Origin: Peptococcaceae bacterium
Lineage (GTDB): Bacteria > Bacillota > Dehalobacteriia > UBA4068 > UBA4997
NCBI GenBank assembly: GCA_019421315.1
Contig: JAHZFN010000316.1
Location: 3,592-15,153, forward strand
Direction of reading: 5' to 3'
DNA length: 11,562 bases
Part shown: in pieces, positions 6,991-11,562 of the stretch
Layout of the letters: each line of letters opens with the position of its first letter
Position numbering within the stretch: the first letter of the stretch is position 1
Translations under genes and position numbers: made by a program
Notes under the pieces: generated by a model
What the model was told of the DNA's origin: nothing
Databases searched by the model: none
Seen by the model: only the letters and a program-made list of their open reading frames with translations

Positions 6991-8708
6991 TCATCGGCAC
7001 GGCGGGGCACGTTGACCACGGCAAAACAACCCTTGTGCAGAGGCTGACAGGCGTGGACACCGACCGCCTGCCGGCGTAAAAAAGCCGAGGCATAACCATT
7101 GAGCTGGGGTTCGCCCCCTGGCGGCTGAGCGAAAAAATCACGGCGGACATCATAGACGTGCCGGGACATGAAAAATTTGTCCGCACCATGAGCGGCGGCG
7201 TGGCGGCGGTGGATATGGCTTTGCTTTTGGTTGCCGCCGACGAGGGTTTTATGGCGCAGACACGGGAGCATTTGGCGATTTTATCTCTGCTGGGCATAAC
7301 GGAGGGGGTTATCGTCATCAGCAAATGCGACCTGGCTGCCCGGGCAGAAATTGACAGCCTGAAAAAAACAATCCGCCGAGAACTGGCAGGCAGTACCCTG
7401 GAAAATGCCCCGATAACGGCAGTTTCCGCCCTGACGGGAGAGGGCATGGAAAATCTGCAAAAAACCGTCCGCCAAACTGCCGAAAGCATAATCGCCCGCC
7501 GCACACCCGAAAAAAGCGATTTAAACAAATTAAGCCGTCTGCCCGTCGACCGCTGTTTCAGCGTCAAAGGCTTCGGCACCGTGGCAACGGGAACTCTTTG
7601 GAGCGGCGGCTTTGCCGTCGGCGATACCGTCAACATCATGAGCGCCGACGGAAAACAAGCCAAAACTGCGGCGGCAAAAATCCGCCGCCTGGAAATAAAC
7701 GGCGAAAATGCGCCCCAATGCCTCGGCAAACAGCGGCTGGCTCTGAACCTGCCCGCCCTGAGCAAGGAGCAAATTCCCCGCGGCAGTTGGATCTGCAATG
7801 AAATTTTAACGCCCGTTCACACCGCCGCCGTTGATTTTTATCTGCTGAAAAACGCCAAACAGCTGAAAAACAACGCTCCCGTTCACATTCGGTTCGGCGG
7901 ACTGGAGGTGAACGCCCGAATTCGCTTTGACGACGAAATCATGCGCCCCGACAGCAGACAAAGCGTGAAAATCCACTTTGAAAAGCCGATTTTCCCTTTG
8001 GCGGGAGATTTATTGCTGGCGGCAAGCTATTCCCCCGTAACCACAATCGGCGGCGGCAAAATCACAGCTTTAAACCCGCCGAAAAAACGGCAAACCAACG
8101 GCGAAAAGCGGGAACAGCAAAACCTCTTGCTTTGGCAAAGGGCAGAAACTGTTCTCGGCAATTATCACCAAAATCAGCCGATGGCGTTGGGCATGGCAGA
8201 AAGCGAATTTAAAAAGAAGCTGTTAAACAATCTGCCGCCTGCACGGCAAAGGGAGCTTTTGGCAAATTGGCAGACGGCGGGCAAAATCAAAAATCAAAAC
8301 GGCAAAATCAGCCTGGCGGATTTTACGCCCAAGCTTGACGGCAAAACGGCAAAAATCGCCGAAAAAGCCCTGACCGCCCTGGCAAAAAGCCGCTTAAAAC
8401 CCGACGACTGGGCGGTTTTAATCAAAGAATTGCCGCCAACAAAGCAGAAACAGCTGACGGAGCTTTTGACGGCGCAGGGCAAAATTCAAAGCGCCGACGG
8501 CATCATTTTTGCCGCCGCCGCCCTGTCGGACGCCGAAAAAACCGTAACCGCTTATCTGCGGCAAAACAAGCAAATCACCTTGGCAGAAACCAGGGATTTA
8601 CTGCAAACCTCCCGCAAGTTCGCCCTGGCAATCCTGTCATATCTGGACGGCAAAGGCGTAACGGTACGCAAAGGCGATTACAGAATACTGAGCAAAAGCG
8701 AAAATTAA
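6978..8708 (+). pseudogene. selB: Selenocysteine-specific elongation factor SelB, interrupted by in-frame TAA at codon 34
   Basis: SelB delivers selenocysteyl-tRNA to UGA codons flagged by a SECIS hairpin. The reading frame starts at TTG 6978, seven bases after GGAGG, with MQRIIIGTAGHVDHGKTTL; the G1 P-loop is residues 10-17. At codon 34 (7077-7079) a TAA replaces the residue that is normally Glu in the DRLPEEK/RGITIEL switch region: the frame reads GVDTDRLPA-stop-KSRGITIELGF. Beyond it the same frame is intact for 542 codons, with G3 DVPGHEKF (60-67), G4 SKCD, G5 SAL, domains II/III, and C-terminal winged helices ending in a TSRKFALAILSYLDGKGV-type SECIS-binding motif. A single G-to-T change (GAA to TAA) explains it. 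Restart at GTG 7158 would lack the P-loop and switch I and has no clear ribosome binding site. The conceptual protein has 576 residues, slightly short for SelB. A recent nonsense mutation and a sequencing error cannot be told apart here. Confidence 0.88.
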
Positions 8709-8809
8709 ACGCCATGCGGCACTTCGGCAAAAGCATTTGCGTTTTCCGCTGAATTAAGCTAAAATAAACGAATGATAAATTATTTGTTATCTATATTTGA
8801 TTTGCCTGT

Positions 8810-8853
8810 CTCCGATGTTATAATTCTTATAGCATCGGAGCTTGCTTTTTATT
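8810..8853 (+). terminator. Intrinsic terminator of selAB operon
   Basis: CTCCGATG-T-TATAA (8810-8823) pairs with TTATA-G-CATCGGAG (8827-8840), giving a continuous 14-bp stem with one U-G wobble and a TTC loop. It is followed by CTTGCTTTTTATT. It sits about 100 bases after the selB stop. Confidence 0.82.
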
Positions 8854-8972
8854 GATAAAATGTAATAAACTCCCGCCCCTACTGCGGGGCAAAAATTCGG
8901 GAACATCAGCGCAGTCAGCGATTTTTGGAGTATTGCTCGGAGTATTGCTTTTTGAAGTATTTTATAAAATAC
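8854..8972. other. Convergent spacer with 12-bp tandem duplication and 16-bp palindrome
   Basis: Between the two convergent terminators no gene is supported. GGAGTATTGCT(C/T) is tandemly duplicated at 8927-8938 and 8939-8950. GTATTTTATAAAATAC at 8957-8972 is a perfect 16-bp palindrome directly abutting the tRNA terminator. A GCCCC/GGGGC mini-hairpin lies near 8875-8890. Confidence 0.6.
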
Positions 8973-9008
8973 AAAAAACGCAAAACATTTTCATGTTTTG
9001 CGTTTTTT
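8973..9008 (-). terminator. Bidirectional intrinsic terminator of tRNA operon
   Basis: CGCAAAACAT (8979-8988) and ATGTTTTGCG (8993-9002) form a perfect 10-bp stem with a four-base loop, flanked by A6 (8973-8978) and T6 (9003-9008). It therefore works on both strands. On the minus strand it begins two bases beyond the encoded CCA of tRNA-Gln, and on the plus strand it backs up the selB terminator. Confidence 0.88.
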
Positions 9009-9009
9009 A

Positions 9010-9084
9010 TGGCTGGGGTAGCAGGATTCGAACCTACGAATAACGGAGCCAAAACCCGTTGCCTTACCGCTTGGCCATACCCCA
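9010..9084 (-). tRNA. tRNA-Gln (anticodon UUG)
   Basis: Read on the minus strand, the acceptor TGGGGTA pairs with TACCCCA, followed by G73 and an encoded CCA (9012-9010). The T arm contains GGTTCGAATCC. The anticodon stem ACGGG/TCCGT encloses loop TTTTGGC, so the anticodon is TTG, decoding CAA. It is second in a two-tRNA operon after tRNA-Pro, with a 24-base spacer. Confidence 0.95.
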
Positions 9085-9108
9085 TCGAATATTTTATTTA
9101 AAATTTGG

Positions 9109-9186
9109 TGGTCGGGATGACAGGATTCGAACCTGCGACCCCTTGATCCCAAATCAAGTGCGCTAGCCAAACTGCGCTACATCCCG
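9109..9186 (-). tRNA. tRNA-Pro (anticodon UGG)
   Basis: On the minus strand the acceptor CGGGATG pairs with CATCCCG, with discriminator A and encoded CCA (9111-9109). The D arm is AGCGCAGTTTGGCTAGCGC. The anticodon stem CTTGA/TCAAG encloses loop TTTGGGA, so the anticodon is TGG. The T arm contains GGTTCGAATCC. It is first in the operon, about 30 bases downstream of the promoter -10. Confidence 0.96.
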
Positions 9187-9217
9187 ACACAGTCAGGTTA
9201 CTCCTAACAGCTTTTTC

Positions 9218-9247
9218 ATTATAACCCAAACCCTAACCCGTTGTCAA
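9218..9247 (-). promoter_or_regulatory. Strong promoter of tRNA-Pro/tRNA-Gln operon
   Basis: On the minus strand, TTGACA (9247-9242), an 18-bp spacer and TATAAT (9223-9218) match consensus at every hexamer position. The spacer holds three GGG runs (ACGGGTTAGGGTTTGGGT). Confidence 0.9.
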
Positions 9248-9455
9248 GAGAAAAGTCGGCAAATTGCAATATTTTTACAAATTATTTGCAAAACGCCGCC
9301 CTCCTTTTTTGCCCTGAGGCGATGCCAAACCAATCTTGTTTTCCTCGGTATAATTTTTGGACAAACGCAAGGGGAAAAACTTAGATTTTTCTGACATTTT
9401 ATATGACCGATTTGTCTAATATAATAGAATATAGTTCACATTTATTTAAAAACTA
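9248..9455. other. Divergent spacer between tRNA operon and aminotransferase
   Basis: No gene is supported. On the plus strand there are isolated TATAAT matches at 9349-9354 and 9420-9425 without a -35 at workable spacing. An open frame upstream of the aminotransferase begins at 9403 but has no ribosome binding site and reads as random AT-rich sequence. Confidence 0.5.
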
Positions 9456-9485
9456 TTGCACTCTTTATACACAATGTATTATAAT
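9456..9485 (+). promoter_or_regulatory. Promoter for aminotransferase gene
   Basis: TTGCAC (9456-9461), 18 bp, and a perfect TATAAT (9480-9485). The start would be near 9492, with a leader of about 50 bases. A small hairpin (TGCGT 9501-9505 with ACGCA 9514-9518) followed by TATTTTT lies just before the Shine-Dalgarno and might modulate expression; no T-box motif is present. Confidence 0.65.
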
Positions 9486-9540
9486 AGATTTATTAGGTTG
9501 TGCGTGTGGTATTACGCATATTTTTAAGGAGGAATTAATA

Positions 9541-10710
9541 ATGAACCCAGCAGATTTTTTAACTGAACAAATTAAAGCTATCCCACCCAGTGGTATTCGT
9601 AAATTCTTTGACTTGGCAGCAGAAATGGACGACGTTCTTTCTTTGTCCATCGGTGAACCGGACTTCTCCACACCCATGAGCTTCTGCGAAGCAGCCATCG
9701 AATCTTTGAAAGAAGGCAAAACCGCTTATTCCGCCAACATGGGTATGATCGAACTCCGTCAGGAAATTTCCAAATACTTGGAAAGACTCACAGGCAACAA
9801 ATATGACGCAAAATCCGAAATTTTGGTAACCGTGGGCGGTTCCGAAGCCGTTGACATTTCTTTCCGCGCCATCGTTGAAGAAGGCGACGAAGTTATTATT
9901 CCCGAACCTGCATTCGTTGCATACCGTCCCTGCGTTGAACTGACAGGCGGCGTTGCTGTTTCCATGCCTTTGAGCTTTGAAGACGGTTTCAAAATCGACG
10001 CTAAAAAAGTTGAACAATACATCACTCCCAAAACCAAAGCCATCCTGTTGAACTTCCCCGGCAACCCCACAGGCGTTGTTATGGAAAAAGACGAATTGGA
10101 AGCTTTGGCAGAAGTTTGCGTTAAACATAACCTCTGCGTAGTTTCCGACGAAATTTACGCCGAATTGGTTTACGGTCAAAAACATACATCCATCGCTTCT
10201 TTCCCCGGCATGAGAGAAAGAACCATCGTTATCTCCGGCGTTTCCAAAGCCTTTGCAATGACAGGCTGGAGACTCGGTTACTTGGCAGCTCCCGCCGAAA
10301 TGGTTAAAGGTATTGCCAAAGTTCACCAGTTCGCTTTGATGTGCGCTCCCACCATGAGCCAATATGCCGCATTGGAAGCTTTCAAACACGGTGAACCCGA
10401 AGTTAAGAAAATGACCGAAGAATATGACCGCCGCCGTCAATACATCGTTAAACGTCTGCGCGGCATGGGCTTGGAAATTTCCGAACCCAAAGGCGCTTTC
10501 TATGCATTCCCCTGCATCAAATCCACAGGCATGACTTCCGCTGAATTCTGCGAAGGTTTGTTGAATGCAGAACACGTTGCAGTAGTTCCCGGCACAGCTT
10601 TCGGCGACTGCGGCGAAGGATTCATCCGTATTTCCTATGCTGCTTCCATGGACACCATCGAAAAAGCTATGGACAAAATGGAAAAATATATCAACTCTTT
10701 GAAAAAATAA
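9541..10710 (+). CDS. Pyridoxal phosphate-dependent class I/II aminotransferase (PatA/AspC-like)
   Basis: This 389-residue fold-type I aminotransferase uses the ATG at 9541, placed eight bases after a perfect AAGGAGG; an upstream ATG in frame at 9403 lacks a binding site. Motifs include SGIRKF near the N-terminus, ISLSIGEPDF-like (LSLSIGEPDF), VTVGGSEAVD for the cofactor phosphate, NFPGNPTG with the conserved Asn, VVSDEIYAEL with the Asp facing the pyridine ring, and SGVSKAFAMTGWRLG with the Schiff-base Lys236. The C-terminus carries FIRISYA with the substrate-carboxylate Arg. The whole matches the PatA group, whose members act on N-acetyl-diaminopimelate or aspartate and aromatic amino acids; the specific substrate is not determined. 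Codon use is strongly biased: every Glu codon is GAA and all but one Asp is GAC, unlike uvrB and selB. That suggests high expression. Confidence 0.93.
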   Translation: MNPADFLTEQIKAIPPSGIRKFFDLAAEMDDVLSLSIGEPDFSTPMSFCEAAIESLKEGKTAYSANMGMIELRQEISKYLERLTGNKYDAKSEILVTVGGSEAVDISFRAIVEEGDEVIIPEPAFVAYRPCVELTGGVAVSMPLSFEDGFKIDAKKVEQYITPKTKAILLNFPGNPTGVVMEKDELEALAEVCVKHNLCVVSDEIYAELVYGQKHTSIASFPGMRERTIVISGVSKAFAMTGWRLGYLAAPAEMVKGIAKVHQFALMCAPTMSQYAALEAFKHGEPEVKKMTEEYDRRRQYIVKRLRGMGLEISEPKGAFYAFPCIKSTGMTSAEFCEGLLNAEHVAVVPGTAFGDCGEGFIRISYAASMDTIEKAMDKMEKYINSLKK

Positions 10711-10790
10711 TTTGAAAAAAAATAATTACGCCAATTAATTGTTTTGCAGTTTGGCTGATTTCTTAAAATTTTTCATAGATATTACCACCT

Positions 10791-10828
10791 ATAAGACCTG
10801 TGTTTTTTTCACAGGTCTTATTGTTTGC
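10791..10828 (+). terminator. Intrinsic terminator after aminotransferase
   Basis: ATAAGACCTGTG (10791-10802) and CACAGGTCTTAT (10810-10821) form a perfect 12-bp stem around seven T residues. The downstream tract TGTTTG is only weakly U-rich. It lies about 80 bases after the stop. Confidence 0.75.
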
Positions 10829-10898
10829 AGTCGCTTTGAAAAATATACAGGGATTTTCGGAAAAACAACGGAAATTTTCGGCAAAATGCGGCAGAATA

Positions 10899-10927
10899 TT
10901 GCTTTTAACCGTCGAGGATATTATAAT
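10899..10927 (+). promoter_or_regulatory. Candidate promoter upstream of repeat array / MBL gene
   Basis: TTGCTT (10899-10904), 17 bp, TATAAT (10922-10927). If used for the downstream gene it would give a leader of about 380 bases containing the whole 49-bp repeat array. A second perfect TATAAT at 11025-11030 has TTGATA at only 15-bp spacing (11004-11009). Confidence 0.5.
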
Positions 10928-10928
10928 T

Positions 10929-10981
10929 AAGATAAAGTAGTTTTCATTGATTAGCAGTCAATACATAATTTTATCTTTTTT
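10929..10981 (+). terminator. Terminator-like AT-rich hairpin
   Basis: AAGATAAA (10929-10936) pairs with TTTATCTT (10970-10977). Inside it ATTGATT (10946-10952) pairs with AGTCAAT (10956-10962). A six-T run ends the structure (10976-10981). It lies immediately after the -10 at 10922, so a start there would transcribe only part of the left arm. It could be an attenuator or back-up terminator. Confidence 0.3.
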
Positions 10982-11104
10982 GCTATCTTGGTGGAAAAAC
11001 CTATTGATAAACAATATGCCAAGCTATAATTATCTCAGAAAGAAAAACGCCAAGCACCCGGATAACAAAAACGAATGCGCAATAACAGATTTCACCGAAA
11101 AAAC

Positions 11105-11300
11105 ATAGCGAACAGACTGTTGAACGAAGTTTAACAACACGACGTCGTTAAAAATAGCGGACAGACCGTTGAACGAAGTTTAACAACACGACGTCGTTAA
11201 AAATAGCGAACAGACTGTTGAATGAAGTTTAACAACACGACGTCGTTAAAAATAGCGGACAGACCGTTGAACGAAGTTTAACAACATCCAAGTCGTAAAA
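11105..11300 (+). repeat. Four 49-bp tandem repeats arranged A-B-A-B upstream of MBL gene
   Basis: Units begin with ATAGCG at 11105, 11154, 11203 and 11252, each 49 bp apart with no spacers. Units 1 and 3 carry GAACAGACTGTT and differ by a single base elsewhere. Units 2 and 4 carry GGACAGACCGTT, and unit 4 is identical to unit 2 for 35 bases before its end degenerates. The pattern suggests duplication of a 98-bp dimer. Each unit contains an 8-bp hairpin (TGTTGAAC/GTTTAACA, GAA loop, one G-U pair in every unit and a second in unit 3) and, in units 1-3, the palindrome ACGACGTCGT. The period is not a multiple of three and the frames carry stops, so it is non-coding. The array ends at the Shine-Dalgarno of the next gene. 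Confidence 0.93.
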
Positions 11301-11314
11301 AGAGGTGTTATAAT

Positions 11315-11562
11315 ATGAAAATATCTTTTTTGGGAGCCACGGGTACCGTTACGGGATCTTGCTTTTTGGTTGAACACAAAAACACAAAGTTCCTGATAGA
11401 CTGCGGTATGTACCAAGGCAACAAAGAACTGAAAGAAAGAAACTATGTAGATTTTATGTTTAACCCTGCGGAAATTGATTTTGTGCTTTTGACCCATGCG
11501 CATATCGACCACAGCGGTCTTTTGCCGAAGCTTTGGAAAAACGGCTTTGCAGGCAAAATTTA
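11315..11562 (+). CDS. Metallo-beta-lactamase fold RNA exonuclease/hydrolase, beta-CASP type (3' end outside window)
   Basis: The ATG at 11315 follows AGAGGTG by seven bases, and the frame is open to the window end (82 complete codons). The N-terminus MKISFLGATGTVTGSCFLVE, then LIDCGMYQG, then the metal-binding THAHIDHSG (the HxHxDH signature) and LLPKLW is the standard opening of the YSH1/COG1236-type RNA-processing exonuclease group. These enzymes bind two zinc ions and usually carry a beta-CASP domain further on, which lies beyond this window. Whether it cuts RNA cannot be tested here. It is preceded directly by the 49-bp repeat array, which would be in its leader if transcription starts at 10922 or 11025. 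Confidence 0.9.
   Translation, partial: MKISFLGATGTVTGSCFLVEHKNTKFLIDCGMYQGNKELKERNYVDFMFNPAEIDFVLLTHAHIDHSGLLPKLWKNGFAGKI

Larger units (their letters stand above)
10829..11104. other. Intergenic region upstream of 49-bp repeat array
   Basis: No gene is supported; a 63-codon open frame crossing 10739-10930 runs through the terminator hairpin and has no ribosome binding site. The stretch contains promoter-like and hairpin elements listed separately, and otherwise AT-rich sequence without recognisable features. Confidence 0.5.

Noticed and set aside
7077..7079. Recoding of the selB stop as selenocysteine
   Set aside because: The codon is TAA, not TGA; no SECIS-like hairpin requirement is met, and the expected residue is glutamate.
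8852..9043. Small 63-codon plus-strand ORF
   Set aside because: It runs through the bidirectional terminator and into the antisense of tRNA-Gln, with no ribosome binding site.
9403..9540. Longer N-terminus for the aminotransferase
   Set aside because: The upstream ATG has no Shine-Dalgarno and the added residues do not resemble the family. The ATG at 9541 has a perfect AAGGAGG, and the -10 at 9480 lies downstream of the alternative start.
9486..9540. T-box leader for the aminotransferase
   Set aside because: The leader is only about 50 bases and lacks the AGGGTGG-type T-box sequence.
10739..10930. Small 63-codon plus-strand ORF
   Set aside because: It crosses the aminotransferase terminator hairpin and has no Shine-Dalgarno or recognisable protein features.
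11105..11300. CRISPR array
   Set aside because: The 49-bp units are contiguous with no unique spacers, and no cas genes are present.
11246..11512. 88-codon minus-strand ORF
   Set aside because: It is antisense to the start of the MBL gene and to the last repeats; the plus-strand HxHxDH protein is clearly the real one.

Overview
The window looks like chromosomal DNA from a low-to-moderate G+C bacterium, most likely an anaerobic member of the Bacillota. The evidence is strong AGGAGG-type ribosome binding sites, AT-rich spacers, TTGACA/TATAAT promoters, a lipoprotein-type polyamine binding protein, a membrane-anchored XRE regulator and a selA-selB pair. No single gene fixes the species, so this assignment is an inference. 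I see no phage, transposase, integrase or CRISPR genes. The coding content is mostly housekeeping, and the unusual signals lie in the repeats, in selB and in the non-coding spacers.

Layout from left to right. Positions 1-504 (minus) hold the N-terminal part of an XRE-family regulator fused to membrane segments, cut by the window edge. A 431-bp AT-rich divergent spacer follows, with an extended -10 promoter for uvrB (936-2903). Close behind is a lone spermidine/putrescine-binding lipoprotein gene of the PotD type (2956-4017) without potABC. Its stop codon lies inside an imperfect inverted repeat that contains a 19-bp sequence found again 7 kb away. Next come a clear promoter (4057-4085) and a glycerol dehydrogenase-family gene (4250-5344), then a spacer with a strong hairpin, then selA (5512-6990) overlapping selB (6978-8708). 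The selB frame is open along its length except for one in-frame TAA at codon 34, between the P-loop and the rest of the GTPase domain.

The selAB operon ends at an intrinsic terminator (8810-8853) and converges on a minus-strand tRNA operon, tRNA-Pro(UGG) then tRNA-Gln(UUG), which has a near-consensus promoter and its own perfect 16-bp-stem terminator. Divergent from the tRNAs is a highly codon-biased class I/II aminotransferase of the PatA/AspC type (9541-10710) with its own promoter and terminator. The last 600 bp hold AT-rich promoter-like and hairpin sequence, then an array of four 49-bp tandem repeats (11105-11300) arranged A-B-A-B. The array abuts the ribosome binding site of a metallo-beta-lactamase/beta-CASP RNA-exonuclease-type gene (from 11315) that runs off the window end.

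Functionally, selA and selB form the selenocysteine-charging and selenocysteine-insertion pair. As read, SelB could not bind GTP, so the UGA-decoding pathway would be broken unless the stop is a base-call error or is read through. The other genes (excision repair, polyamine binding, polyol oxidation, amino-acid metabolism, RNA processing) show no shared pathway. The most notable unexplained elements are the 49-bp array and its dispersed inverted partner next to potD/gldA, which may belong to a small non-coding repeat family of this genome.
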